A DNA stretch of 64,000 nucleotides from Lactobacillus kullabergensis (GTDB lineage: Bacteria; Bacillota; Bacilli; Lactobacillales; Lactobacillaceae). Shown in pieces: positions 1-8,238 of the stretch (its first letter is position 1; the number at the start of each line of letters is the position of its first letter). The position numbers and the translations under genes were made by a program. The notes below the pieces were generated by a model, which saw only the letters and a program-made list of their open reading frames with translations, was not told the DNA's origin and searched no databases. The stretch is from contig NZ_KQ033871.1 of NCBI RefSeq assembly GCF_000967195.1, positions 1,640,671 through 1,704,670 of the forward strand, in the 5' to 3' direction.

Positions 1-1
1 T

Positions 2-1039
2 GATGAATTGACGCCAGTTCAAATTCGGAACTTAGAGAAATTAACTAAATTACGAGTAATTGACCGTACCGAATTAATTTTAGAAATATTTTCAAGTAGA
101 GCACGCACTAAGCAAGCAAAACTGCAGGTTCAACTGGCACGCCTGCAGTATGAATTGCCACGTTTGCACCCATCAGAAAATACCCTGGACCAGCAACGCG
201 GTAATGGTGGCTCAACTGGCGGCGGCTTTGCCAACCGTGGTGCTGGTGAATCCAAACTGGAATTGAATCGACGCACTATTGGTAAACAAATTTCTATTAT
301 AAAAAGGGAATTGCAAGCAATTGATAAGCAGGAACAAATCAAAGCCAAAAGACGTAATCAAAATCATATCCCTAAAGTAGCACTAGTTGGTTATACCAAT
401 GCTGGCAAATCTACCACCATGAATGGACTGCTAAAAGAATTTTCCAAACATAGCGATAAACAAGTTTTTGTGAAAAATATGTTATTTGCCACATTAGATA
501 CAAACGTACGCAGAATAGACTTAGAAAATAATTTTAGTTTTATTCTTTCAGACACAGTTGGTTTTATTTCTAAATTACCTCATAATTTGATTGAATCTTT
601 TAAAGCTACTTTGCAAGAAGTTAAAGATGCCGACTTATTAATAAACGTTGTTGATGCTTCAGATCCTAATATGATTCAAATGATTCGCACTACACAAAAT
701 GTGCTTAATGAAATTGGTGTCAAAAACACTCCAATAATAACTGCCTATAACAAGGCTGACAAGTCGGAACGCAATTATCCCCAAATTGAAGGCAGCGGCA
801 TTTTATATTCCGCAGTTGACACTAAATCTATTGAAACCCTCGCTGATTTAATAACAAAACGAATTTTTACCAATTATAAAAAAATCAATTTGTTATTGCC
901 TTTATCCGCAGGAAAGATTTTATCCTATTTACATGAAAATGCCCAAGTATTAACAGAGACATATCAAAATGATGGTGTTCATATTGCTGTGCGGCTCTCA
1001 CCTAGAGAACAAGCACAATTGGCCAGTTATATTGTCTAG
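2..1039 (+). CDS. hflX: GTPase HflX, 5' end cut by window
   Basis: Ribosome-associated GTPase of the HflX family, which splits stalled or stressed 70S ribosomes in the cytoplasm. The reading frame is open to the window edge: codons for D and E precede the first in-frame TTG at 8, and the resulting DELTPxQxRNLE is an internal HflX motif, so the true start lies upstream. The Gly-rich segment typical of HflX (GGxGGGFANRGAGE, about residues 66-81 of the visible part) is followed by a coiled region. The G domain then shows P-loop GYTNAGKST, DTVGFI (G3) and NKAD (G4). About 343 residues are visible against roughly 420 in the family. A strong terminator follows. Confidence 0.95.
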   Translation, partial: DELTPVQIRNLEKLTKLRVIDRTELILEIFSSRARTKQAKLQVQLARLQYELPRLHPSENTLDQQRGNGGSTGGGFANRGAGESKLELNRRTIGKQISIIKRELQAIDKQEQIKAKRRNQNHIPKVALVGYTNAGKSTTMNGLLKEFSKHSDKQVFVKNMLFATLDTNVRRIDLENNFSFILSDTVGFISKLPHNLIESFKATLQEVKDADLLINVVDASDPNMIQMIRTTQNVLNEIGVKNTPIITAYNKADKSERNYPQIEGSGILYSAVDTKSIETLADLITKRIFTNYKKINLLLPLSAGKILSYLHENAQVLTETYQNDGVHIAVRLSPREQAQLASYIV

Positions 1040-1071
1040 ACGAAAATAAACGATAGAAAACTAACACTAAT

Positions 1072-1107
1072 AAAAAAGATTCTCACTTCAATATGAGAAT
1101 CTTTTTT
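1072..1107. terminator. bidirectional terminator, hflX / P60 gene
   Basis: A 14-bp perfect stem (left arm 1072-1085, right arm 1094-1107) with an 8-nt loop has A and T runs on its two sides. It can end hflX on the plus strand and the NlpC/P60 gene on the minus strand. Confidence 0.85.
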
Positions 1108-1158
1108 AATATAAATTAATAATCGAAAATCAATTTGATCATTAACTTTGCCTGTAAA

Positions 1159-2073
1159 TTAGAGAAGAACACGTTTTGCTACACAAGGATAAAAATATGA
1201 GCTGATTGTTTGTAATACAACGCCTTGTTCCGGTGTTGCAGCACTGACATACTGATTATTTCCAACATAAATGCCAACATGATAAGGCGCCTCTGTCGAA
1301 CCCCAATATAATAAATCTCCGGGTTGTAATTGATTCATTGACACCGTTTGCCCAACCTTCACTTGATCAGTCGTTACACGAGGTAATTTCACACCACCAA
1401 CTTGATTATACACATACTGCACCAGACCAGAGCAATCATAGCTATCTGGTCCATTGCCACCCCAGACATAACTTTTGCCTAATTGACTTTCAGCTAAATT
1501 GACTACAGCCTGTGCACGTCTTGAAGTATCGCTTGAAGAATTATTAGAAACAGTTTTATTACCTAAATTAATTGGATTTACGGTAGTTTTATTACTCTTC
1601 CTTTTAATAACATTATTTAAACTAGGAACAACTACTTTTTGTTTTTGAACCTTTTGCTTTTTTGGTACTTTTAATGCCTTTTTAGGCTTTATTTTTTTAT
1701 CTTTCTTTTTTGTGGCAACAGATTTTACTTGTTCACGAGCAGTTTTAGCATCAGATTTTTCTTCTAGATCTTCAGTATAGCGAGCTTCAATCCACTCACT
1801 GTCACCAATCATATACCATAGCTTACCTTTGCGGTCCACTGCAGTTTTAGCAACATTCCACTTACTTTTATTTTTAGCACGAAAACTTATTAGTTGTCCC
1901 CCCTCAAAATTAGTCCATATCTTGACATCTTTATTTGGTAAACAACTAATTTGAATCCTCTTGACTGGGACTTTTAATGTAGCAGCATCCACAGCTTTCT
2001 GCGGTGAAGCCACACCAATTCCGGTTAGAGTCAATGCCGCGGCAAGACCCATTTTCCAAAAATTACGCTTCAT
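1159..2073 (-). CDS. secreted SLAP-NlpC/P60 wall endopeptidase, His replaced by Ser
   Basis: Predicted secreted peptidoglycan endopeptidase. From the N-terminus: a signal peptide, a SLAP-like wall-binding repeat (about 35-100) with the W-Y-x-I-G and W-I-x-A-R-Y pattern, a Lys/Asn/Ser-rich linker (about 105-185), and a C-terminal NlpC/P60 domain. The catalytic Cys is in DCSG (about C214) and the base His in PYHVGIYV (about H265). The third catalytic position, His in the two neighbouring paralogues (YVHAAT), is Ser here (YVSAAT, codon AGT). I chose the ATG at 2073 over the adjacent in-frame TTG at 2076; the SD GAAGGAG suits either. First of three tandem paralogues, each with its own terminator. 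Confidence 0.9.
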   Translation of the reverse strand: MKRNFWKMGLAAALTLTGIGVASPQKAVDAATLKVPVKRIQISCLPNKDVKIWTNFEGGQLISFRAKNKSKWNVAKTAVDRKGKLWYMIGDSEWIEARYTEDLEEKSDAKTAREQVKSVATKKKDKKIKPKKALKVPKKQKVQKQKVVVPSLNNVIKRKSNKTTVNPINLGNKTVSNNSSSDTSRRAQAVVNLAESQLGKSYVWGGNGPDSYDCSGLVQYVYNQVGGVKLPRVTTDQVKVGQTVSMNQLQPGDLLYWGSTEAPYHVGIYVGNNQYVSAATPEQGVVLQTISSYFYPCVAKRVLL

Positions 2074-2176
2074 CAAATCAGTTCTCCTTCAATAGCTTAA
2101 TGTGATCAAAAATTAGTATTCAATTTTATTTTAAACGCTTCAGATTTTTAATCAAGTTACACCAATCAATTAGCAA

Positions 2177-2210
2177 TAAAAAAACACTTAGAAGATTTTC
2201 TAAGTGTTTT
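2177..2210 (-). terminator. terminator of second P60 gene
   Basis: A 13-bp perfect stem (2181-2193 with 2198-2210) and 4-nt loop are followed on the minus strand by seven T residues. Confidence 0.85.
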
Positions 2211-2227
2211 AAATTTCAAACTTATTC

Positions 2228-2959
2228 TTATTCAAGAACACGTTTTGCAACTGATGGATAGAAATATGAACTTAAATTTTCTTTTACAACCCCTTGAGCC
2301 GGAGTAGCAGCATGTACATATTGATTGTCACCAACATAGATACCCACATGATATGGAGCTGTTGATGAACCCCAAAATAGAAGGTCACCGGGCTTTAAAT
2401 TTTGCATTGAAACTTTCTTGCCCTGCTTAACTTGTGAATAAGTTGTACGACTCAAGTTTACTCCGGTAGCTTTGCTGTAAACATATTGAGCTAGACCTGA
2501 ACAATCAAAACCTTGAGGACCATTTCCGCCCCACGCGTATGATTTACCAACTTCAGCATTTGCCAAATCAACAACTTTTTCAGCTTGTTTTACACTTTTC
2601 TTCTTGACAGTTCTGGCTTGAACTTTTGCTATTTTGACTCCCGGCTTGACAGTATAACGAGCTTGAATCCATTGATTTTCACCAATTTGATACCAAGTAT
2701 TTCCCTTTTTATCAATTGCACTGCTTAAAATGCTCACTGTTTTACCGTGCTTAATTCTTTTTCCAGTAAAAGTAGGATTTTCATAATTATCCCACACATT
2801 AATGCCGTATCCAGGAACATAATTGATTTTTAACTTGTTTGTAGAAGCCTTAACATTAGTAGCCACAGAGTTGGTATTTACTGCATTTGCAATGCCAAAT
2901 CCAGTAACAGTCAAAGCTGCAGCAGTAGTAAATTTAACTAAATTACTTTTAACTTTCAA
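2228..2959 (-). CDS. secreted SLAP-NlpC/P60 wall endopeptidase
   Basis: A 243-residue paralogue of the preceding gene: signal peptide (about 1-38), one SLAP-like repeat (about 42-105), a short basic linker and a C-terminal NlpC/P60 domain. The catalytic residues Cys (DCSG), His (PYHVGIYV) and His (YVHAAT) are all present. There is no ATG near the start. Two in-frame TTG codons, at 2965 and 2959, follow an unusually G-rich Shine-Dalgarno (GGGGGG); the one at 2959 has the better spacing and gives a normal basic signal-peptide N-region. The linker is much shorter than in the 1159-2073 paralogue. It probably cleaves peptide cross-links or stems during growth or cell separation. Confidence 0.9.
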   Translation of the reverse strand: MKVKSNLVKFTTAAALTVTGFGIANAVNTNSVATNVKASTNKLKINYVPGYGINVWDNYENPTFTGKRIKHGKTVSILSSAIDKKGNTWYQIGENQWIQARYTVKPGVKIAKVQARTVKKKSVKQAEKVVDLANAEVGKSYAWGGNGPQGFDCSGLAQYVYSKATGVNLSRTTYSQVKQGKKVSMQNLKPGDLLFWGSSTAPYHVGIYVGDNQYVHAATPAQGVVKENLSSYFYPSVAKRVLE

Positions 2960-3078
2960 AATCAAAATCCCCCCGTATTCGCATCAAATTTTTTAAAATT
3001 AAGTTCTATTTCTATGTTACAAAATCAATTTTACTCGCATATTGTTACAATAAGGTTACAATAATAATACCAGTAAGT

Positions 3079-3115
3079 AAAAAAGCCCTTTCAACTTCAC
3101 TATACTTGAAAGAGC
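3079..3115 (-). terminator. terminator of third P60 gene
   Basis: A 10-bp stem with one wobble (3085-3094 with 3106-3115) and 11-nt loop are followed on the minus strand by a T6 tract. Confidence 0.75.
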
Positions 3116-3160
3116 ATATCTGCAATTTTATAAATTTTAAAATATAGAACTAGAGTTTAA

Positions 3161-3754
3161 TTAATCTAAGATACGTTTAGCAGCGGAGGGATAGAAATAG
3201 GCACTAAGTGATTGCTTTAAAACACCTTGACTTGGGGTAGCTGCATGAACAAATTGGTTATCTCCAACATAAATGCCAACATGATAAGGTGCAACAGAAG
3301 AACCCCAGAAAAGCAAATCACCTTTCTTTAATTTTTTTAATGAAACCTTTTTACCCTGTGCTACTTGAGAATAAGTGGTTCTTGGTAAAGTTTTATCCCC
3401 AGCTTTTTTATACACATATTGTACTAAACCGGAACAATCAAAAGAGTAAGGACCTGTAGCACCGTACACATAGCCTTTACCTACCTGTTTTTTGGCTAAT
3501 TTAGCTACAGCTGTCCGTTTCTTAGTTACACTACTGGCACTGACATCATTTGCAGTGGTAGCACTAACTAAAGTTACACTAGTTGTACTAGTGAAAAACA
3601 AAGCAATGAAAGTTATTAACTTAACTAATCTCTTTGAGTGTCCGTGTTTCAAAATTAAACTCTTTTCTAGTTCATAAGCAAAACTTTTTAATTCCAACAA
3701 ATGATAATTAGAAATCATTCGCCCTATTTCTTCGACATTTTCTATAATACTCAT
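3161..3754 (-). CDS. NlpC/P60 hydrolase without SLAP domain
   Basis: Third member of the tandem P60 set, with the complete catalytic triad: Cys in DCSG (about C107), His in PYHVGIYV and His in FVHAAT. Unlike its neighbours it has no SLAP-like repeat; the catalytic domain follows the leader directly. The longest frame begins with about 34 polar residues (MSIIENVEE...) with no credible ribosome binding site, and only then comes a signal-peptide-like stretch (KHGHSKRLVKLITFIALFF). A TTG at 3652, preceded by a weak AAAAGAG, would give a normal secreted protein of about 163 residues and may be the real start. It probably arose by duplication with domain loss. Confidence 0.85.
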   Translation of the reverse strand: MSIIENVEEIGRMISNYHLLELKSFAYELEKSLILKHGHSKRLVKLITFIALFFTSTTSVTLVSATTANDVSASSVTKKRTAVAKLAKKQVGKGYVYGATGPYSFDCSGLVQYVYKKAGDKTLPRTTYSQVAQGKKVSLKKLKKGDLLFWGSSVAPYHVGIYVGDNQFVHAATPSQGVLKQSLSAYFYPSAAKRILD

Positions 3755-3839
3755 TTAATGTTACACATTTGTTTCAAACGAGCTACAAAACGTTAAGAAT
3801 TTTATTTTGAAACGGGTATTTTTTACAAAAGTAATTTAA

Positions 3840-4394
3840 TTAGTTCGGTGAGTTTCTAAGACTTGTAACAATGGTAAGAAGTTCTTTTTCAGTCTGCTGC
3901 CAGTTATCATTAATTAATATGTGAGCGTCTTTTTTCAAGTTATCAGGTAATACATTTAGCTCGCTGCCACTTAATCGTTCTTTAATTTTATGCGGATCAT
4001 CACCCCTTTTTAATAAACGCTCAGCAAGCATCTCTTTAGAGCTGGTAGTAATATATAAAAAATAAACTTGCTTATTGATTGCAGCCAAATATGAAGCAGC
4101 TCCCTTAATATCAACAATCAAGGATACTACATCATGGTTCAGCCAGGCTTTCTCTAATGCTTCTCTGCTCGAACCATATTGATATGAGCCATATTTAACG
4201 TGCTCAAAAAAATGCAGTTTTTTAAAACTGTCGTTAGTTTCAAAATGATAAGATCCCTCTGGGCTTTCTCCTGGTCTAATTGGCCTGGTAGTATGAGTCA
4301 AGACTCTGGGAATATCAAACTTATTTGCTAAGTATTCTGAAACAGTAGTTTTGCCTGCACCACTGGGGCCAGCAATTAAAATTAATTTTTGCAA
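3840..4394 (-). CDS. guanylate-kinase-like protein
   Basis: A 184-residue P-loop kinase of the guanylate kinase family. Residues 7-16 form the Walker A (AGPSGAGKTT). They are followed by the GMP-binding pattern THTTRPIRPGE...GSYHF and a lid/adenine region (RLLKRGDDP) matching Gmk. It is slightly shorter than housekeeping Gmk (about 200-207 residues), and lactobacilli normally encode a canonical gmk elsewhere, so this may be a second, divergent nucleotide kinase; GMP phosphorylation is inferred. It stands alone on the minus strand, divergent from the 4489 gene. Confidence 0.75.
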   Translation of the reverse strand: MQKLILIAGPSGAGKTTVSEYLANKFDIPRVLTHTTRPIRPGESPEGSYHFETNDSFKKLHFFEHVKYGSYQYGSSREALEKAWLNHDVVSLIVDIKGAASYLAAINKQVYFLYITTSSKEMLAERLLKRGDDPHKIKERLSGSELNVLPDNLKKDAHILINDNWQQTEKELLTIVTSLRNSPN

Positions 4395-4488
4395 AATCCA
4401 GGCTTCCTTTACTTGAAAACAATTCGCTTTTATAATAATATCTTTCTATTATAATGAAACATGGGTAAGAGAGGAAGTAAAACTTATT

Positions 4489-4803
4489 ATGAAAAAAGCA
4501 GATGTGAAAGCAGATGACATTCTTAGCGCTAAATCTGAAGAAGAACTGACCAAACCTTTTTTAGGTAAAGTAGAAAAAATTTACGAAAATTCTGCCCTGC
4601 TAAAAATCATTGATTATGATCCTACTGACAGAACTGCAGTTAGTGATCTTAATCAAAAAATTGTAGTGAATTTTAAAAACTTGAAAAGCATTCCTAAAAA
4701 GAAGATCAAAGAAATTCAGGCTTTGGCCAAAAGTGATGTTAAAGTAGAAAAAATTAAAAAAGCTGCCAAAGAAAAAGCAAATACTGACAAGAAAAAAGAT
4801 TAA
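4489..4803 (+). CDS. DUF2187-like small protein
   Basis: A 104-residue protein. The central part (about 24-65: GKVEKIYENS...LNQKIVVNFKN) resembles the short KOW-like DUF2187 family, whose hallmark is G-x-V-x-x-x-Y-x-N-S ... V-V-N-x-K-N. The last 40 residues are strongly Lys-rich (ending NTDKKKD). Its function is not known. The Lys-rich tail would fit nucleic-acid or ribosome contact, but that is inference. An SD GAGGAAG precedes the ATG, and a strong terminator follows, so it is monocistronic. Confidence 0.6.
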   Translation: MKKADVKADDILSAKSEEELTKPFLGKVEKIYENSALLKIIDYDPTDRTAVSDLNQKIVVNFKNLKSIPKKKIKEIQALAKSDVKVEKIKKAAKEKANTDKKKD

Positions 4804-4825
4804 CAGCTATTTTTTAATTAAGAAA

Positions 4826-4857
4826 CAGTGAATAAAGATTCACTGCTCTTTTTTTTT
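4826..4857 (+). terminator. terminator of DUF2187-like gene
   Basis: An 8-bp perfect stem (4826-4833 with 4838-4845) is followed by a long T tract to 4857. Confidence 0.85.
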
Positions 4858-4912
4858 GCTGCGTTTTTGCCTAAAATTAAACCATGAAAATATTTATAAT
4901 ATGGAGAAAAAA

Positions 4913-6448
4913 GTGAAAGAAAAAGCAAGAACTGTCTTATTTTGGTTCATTTTAATACAACCGTTTTTAGATTTATATTGGTTTTACCATGGTACTCTGG
5001 CTAATATTTTACCATTTACTCTGCCTACCATTATTCGTATTTTAGCTGTGGCAACACTAGTTTGCCTTTATTTTAGTTCGCAAAATTCCTGGCAGAAACT
5101 ATCACGGGAAAAGTGGCTGTTAATTTATATTATTCTTTTAGTTGTCTATTCAGCACTTCATTTACTGCATGTGCAACACTTTACCAGTGTCAGCCCTAAC
5201 AATTATGGTTACACTGCCAGTGGAGAAATCTTTTATTTAATTAGAATGATGCTGCCCTTAACAGTTCTTTATTTGACTAATGAATTAGACTTTGATCAAA
5301 AACAATTGCAACTTGTGATTGAGGGTATTTCAGGACTTTTTTCAGGCACTATCGTTGTTTCCAACCTTTTTGTCATATCCCTTAAATCATATGAAACAGG
5401 AACTATTAGCGCCAATTTTTTTGAATGGTTTTTTAATCCTAATATTGGCTATTCTCATATGGCTTCCAAAGGTTTCTTCAACTTTACCAATATGATCTCG
5501 GCAGTCTTGTTCATGCTGCTACCACTTATGCTGTTCTACCTTTTTACTTCATTTAGCTGGCATACAGTTTTGCTAAATGTTGTGCAAGCTCTGGCAATGA
5601 TCGAGATTGGTACTAAAGTAGCAGCAATTGGCCTAATTGGTGGCATAATAATTGGCCTTATCCTGTTTGGACTACATAAATATTTGATTAAAGATGTAAA
5701 AAACGGTGGTAAGGCATTTTTAGTTGCAGTCCTAATTGAAGTAGGATCTCTGTTGATTTTGCCTTTTGGCCCTGCAATTCAGCGTTACAATTATGAAATT
5801 TATTTAGCCAAACAATCTGACCACGACTTAACTGATGAAAAAAAGGAGCTGGCTGCGGGCTTACAAAAATATCCCAGTGGCGAAAAAAGAGCTGAATTTT
5901 TACGTTACTTCATTAAGAAAAATTATCAGGAATATGCTCTCAATCCCAAGTTTGTTTTCAAAAGCTATCCGTACCAGTATGATCCAGAATTTTGGCTCAA
6001 AATTATGAATGAACCGGGTCAAGCGCGGATGGAAAACCGCCATATTGAAAAGGCTATGCTTAATCAAGTAGTCAAAACCAATAACAACAAGCTAGACAAG
6101 CTTTTTGGTATTTCGTACATTCGAGAAAATAATATTTTTAATTTAGAACGCGATTTTACCGCCCAAATATATTCTTTAGGCTGGCTCGGAATGCTCCTGT
6201 TTGTCGGACCATATTTGGCAGTTTTATTTTATGGAGCATACAGGTGGCTAAGATATAAGTCAGCACGCACTTATTTAGTCAGTTCTTTAATTGTTGCCAG
6301 TGGCTTCATTCTGCTAGCTGCCTTTTCTTCTGGTAATGTAGTCGACTTCTTGACTGCCAGCTTTATTCTCGCTTTTGTCGAAGGAAATCTCCTGGTTCAA
6401 GTTCGTAAAAAGGAAGCAATACAATACAAAATTGCGAATTTATCATAA
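4913..6448 (+). CDS. O-antigen-ligase-like polytopic membrane protein
   Basis: A polytopic membrane protein of about 511 residues resembling O-antigen ligase/polymerase-like proteins, which act on lipid-linked glycans outside the membrane. It has about ten hydrophobic segments. A long hydrophilic loop (roughly residues 295-400, containing HDLTDEKKEL and later RENNIFNLERDF) separates the N- and C-terminal helices, a typical ligase/Wzy layout. The start is ambiguous: the ATG at 4901 lacks a Shine-Dalgarno, while the GTG at 4913 lies 6 nt after GGAG, so GTG is preferred. There are no glycosyltransferase neighbours, so a role in polysaccharide polymerisation or teichoic-acid decoration is inferred from topology only. 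Confidence 0.65.
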   Translation: MKEKARTVLFWFILIQPFLDLYWFYHGTLANILPFTLPTIIRILAVATLVCLYFSSQNSWQKLSREKWLLIYIILLVVYSALHLLHVQHFTSVSPNNYGYTASGEIFYLIRMMLPLTVLYLTNELDFDQKQLQLVIEGISGLFSGTIVVSNLFVISLKSYETGTISANFFEWFFNPNIGYSHMASKGFFNFTNMISAVLFMLLPLMLFYLFTSFSWHTVLLNVVQALAMIEIGTKVAAIGLIGGIIIGLILFGLHKYLIKDVKNGGKAFLVAVLIEVGSLLILPFGPAIQRYNYEIYLAKQSDHDLTDEKKELAAGLQKYPSGEKRAEFLRYFIKKNYQEYALNPKFVFKSYPYQYDPEFWLKIMNEPGQARMENRHIEKAMLNQVVKTNNNKLDKLFGISYIRENNIFNLERDFTAQIYSLGWLGMLLFVGPYLAVLFYGAYRWLRYKSARTYLVSSLIVASGFILLAAFSSGNVVDFLTASFILAFVEGNLLVQVRKKEAIQYKIANLS

Positions 6449-6532
6449 GATTCAATTTTAATTAAGGGGCTCATGTCGCTATCGGACTCGGTCCCTTTAT
6501 TTTTACCTTTATTAACTTTTTTGACCATTAGA

Positions 6533-6563
6533 AAACCCCGAAATTTATCCAATTTCGGGGTTT
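6533..6563 (-). terminator. hairpin terminator between convergent genes
   Basis: A 13-bp perfect stem (6533-6545 with 6551-6563) around a 5-nt loop, with a modest T tract on the minus strand. A weaker hairpin with a T-rich tail (6484-6504) may serve the plus-strand gene ending at 6448. Confidence 0.7.
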
Positions 6564-6593
6564 AAACTAAGTTAGTTGCTTAAATTTTATTTT

Positions 6594-7214
6594 TTATTTC
6601 TCTTTGATAAATGATGAATCTGGAATTCTAATTAAATAGTAGCGAGTCGCATTATGACCAGCATGCATACCAATGCCATTCTGCCATACCTTTTTATAAT
6701 CGGCCGTATAAATTGCAACATAAGCACGTTGATACTTACGGTCCATTTTCTGTAGTTCTTTTTTATCATACGGAATTTTTGCAGCATTAAGGTCTAAGGG
6801 ACTTTTGCCATATGCAACAGTGGCAAAATCGCTGGATACTTTGATCTTCTTACCTGGTCTATAATAGGTAAAAGTCTGAGTGCTAATTCTTTTCTTTTTC
6901 GAATTAATCGTAACGTAACTTGAATTACCTTCCCCGGTGTTCATGACAATAGGTTCGTAAGTAATATGCGACGTAATTTTACTTGTATCCTCAAGGTCAG
7001 GATTGTCCAGTATAGTTTTGTTAAACAACCATACAATACCTACTATTAAAGCAACCACTTCAATAATATCGATTAAAAAATTTGGCCAGCTAAACTGCCT
7101 GTGCTTCTTGATAATCATAGTAATTCGGCGTTTGCGAATATTTTGCACAACAAAAACTAAATAAAGAATAACAATTACCCATAACAAAACTCCAAGTAGA
7201 TTCCAGCTAACCAT
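6594..7214 (-). CDS. two-helix membrane protein, LVIS_2131-like
   Basis: A 206-residue protein with an N-terminal transmembrane helix (about 5-25), a basic cytoplasmic loop (RKRRITMIIKKHRQ), a second helix (about 48-66) and an extracytoplasmic domain of about 140 residues. It resembles the uncharacterised lactobacillar family annotated LVIS_2131; I recognise it from overall organisation only. The outer domain is mainly beta-like with many Lys and Tyr. No catalytic motif is visible. It lies downstream of, and co-oriented with, the 7337-7879 gene with a 122-nt gap. Confidence 0.6.
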   Translation of the reverse strand: MVSWNLLGVLLWVIVILYLVFVVQNIRKRRITMIIKKHRQFSWPNFLIDIIEVVALIVGIVWLFNKTILDNPDLEDTSKITSHITYEPIVMNTGEGNSSYVTINSKKKRISTQTFTYYRPGKKIKVSSDFATVAYGKSPLDLNAAKIPYDKKELQKMDRKYQRAYVAIYTADYKKVWQNGIGMHAGHNATRYYLIRIPDSSFIKEK

Positions 7215-7336
7215 AACGGACCTCCTGCTTCTTTTTCCATTATATTGTAAAAAGTATCTTTTGAATAGCTGAGCTTAAAAATAGTATTATTAACGCAATA
7301 ATTAAAAAACTTTTACCTGTTAAAAATTGAATATTT

Positions 7337-7879
7337 TTATTTAGTCTTTTTAGTAGTAGTTTTCTTAGTTTTTGCAGTATTTTTAGTGGCAGGCTTTTTT
7401 TTGGTCGAAGATGAAGTCTTTTGATATTCACGGACCTGCTTAATTTTTTCCTGCATTGCATCTGACAGTCTATCTGCAATTTCTTCTTGATTTTGTTCAA
7501 TCTCTTCTTCTGTCGCTATTTGATCAATTCTAAACCCTGATGCATTCAAATATTCTGATTGTGTCTCAAAATATATAGCAACAGGATATTCTTTACCTTC
7601 TTCGAAGAAATTAGCGATCTTTTTGTAATTGCTATAAGGCAAATTAATGATATTGCTTTCCAAAGCAAAGACAACAGGCCTCTGTCCGCTTATTTCAAGT
7701 GCAACATGACTTAATGAACTATGTTTAAGTGCTGCTCTAGTTTCTGTAACTAATTTAGTCGCCAGCTCATGCATTCTAGCTTTTGACTTGCTAATGTCTG
7801 CATATTTAACAGTTTCTAAGTCTTCAATATAATCTTGTTTTTCTATTTTTGCAGTTAAATCTTTTAAGCTTATTTTCAA
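7337..7879 (-). CDS. hypothetical protein with Lys/Thr-rich tail
   Basis: A 180-residue cytoplasmic protein I do not recognise. Residues 1-110 look like a mixed alpha/beta domain (FALESNIINLPYSNYKKIANFF...YPVAIYFETQ). Residues 120-150 form an acidic then basic helix (EEEIEQNQEEIADRL...). The last 30 residues are a low-complexity Lys/Thr/Ser tail (KKPATKNTAKTKKTTTKK) of the histone-like kind. Such tails occur on nucleic-acid-binding proteins, but that is inference. Directly after the stop another frame encodes a hydrophobic segment with no start codon (see findings). Confidence 0.65.
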   Translation of the reverse strand: MKISLKDLTAKIEKQDYIEDLETVKYADISKSKARMHELATKLVTETRAALKHSSLSHVALEISGQRPVVFALESNIINLPYSNYKKIANFFEEGKEYPVAIYFETQSEYLNASGFRIDQIATEEEIEQNQEEIADRLSDAMQEKIKQVREYQKTSSSTKKKPATKNTAKTKKTTTKKTK

Positions 7880-8023
7880 ATTAAAAACCCTTATCTAAAT
7901 TTATTAATTTTTATCAGTCTTTTATACGATACTCAAATTTTTGTTTAAAAACAATTTTTTTATTTCTTTTAAAAATATTTTTTAAAAAACACTTTTGCTA
8001 GTCAATGTTAATTTAAAATATCT

Positions 8024-8121
8024 AAAAACCGTTTTTATCCATAGAAAACCACTATTAAAGCAGAATTTTTGCTAATATTAAATAACACTTTGCTCTATAA
8101 AATTTTAAAAAAGCGTTTTTA
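8024..8121. promoter_or_regulatory. upstream CG-centred palindromes, MCO leader
   Basis: The 359-nt AT-rich gap 7880-8238 holds no gene. Two imperfect palindromes with a CG or GC core flanked by A5 and T5 runs lie at 8024-8036 (AAAAACCGTTTTT) and 8107-8121 (AAAAAAGCGTTTTTA). Both resemble, but are degenerate versions of, the better cre-like site at 8158-8171. They may be extra operator copies or simply AT-rich curvature. Confidence 0.35.
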
Positions 8122-8155
8122 TAAATTATTATTTAAAAAACTTGGCCATATCTAC

Positions 8156-8184
8156 TTTACAAGCGTTTTCACATAGAGTAAATT
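8156..8184 (+). promoter_or_regulatory. multicopper oxidase promoter with internal cre-like site
   Basis: A -35 TTTACA (8156-8161), 17-nt spacer and -10 TAAATT (8179-8184). The spacer contains most of a 14-bp catabolite-responsive-element-like site (8158-8171, right half AAGCGTTTTCA matching the CcpA consensus, two mismatches in the left half). A protein bound there would block RNA polymerase. Confidence 0.5.
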
Positions 8185-8238
8185 TAACATGTAACTAAAA
8201 ATTTTTCACTAAATTTTTTAACTGAAAGGTAGACGAAT

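Noticed and set aside
7240-7500. ORF of 86 codons on the minus strand overlapping the 7337 gene
   Set aside because: Its first two thirds are the shadow frame of the Lys/Thr-rich tail, and there is no ribosome binding site; only the hydrophobic end is noted as an observation.
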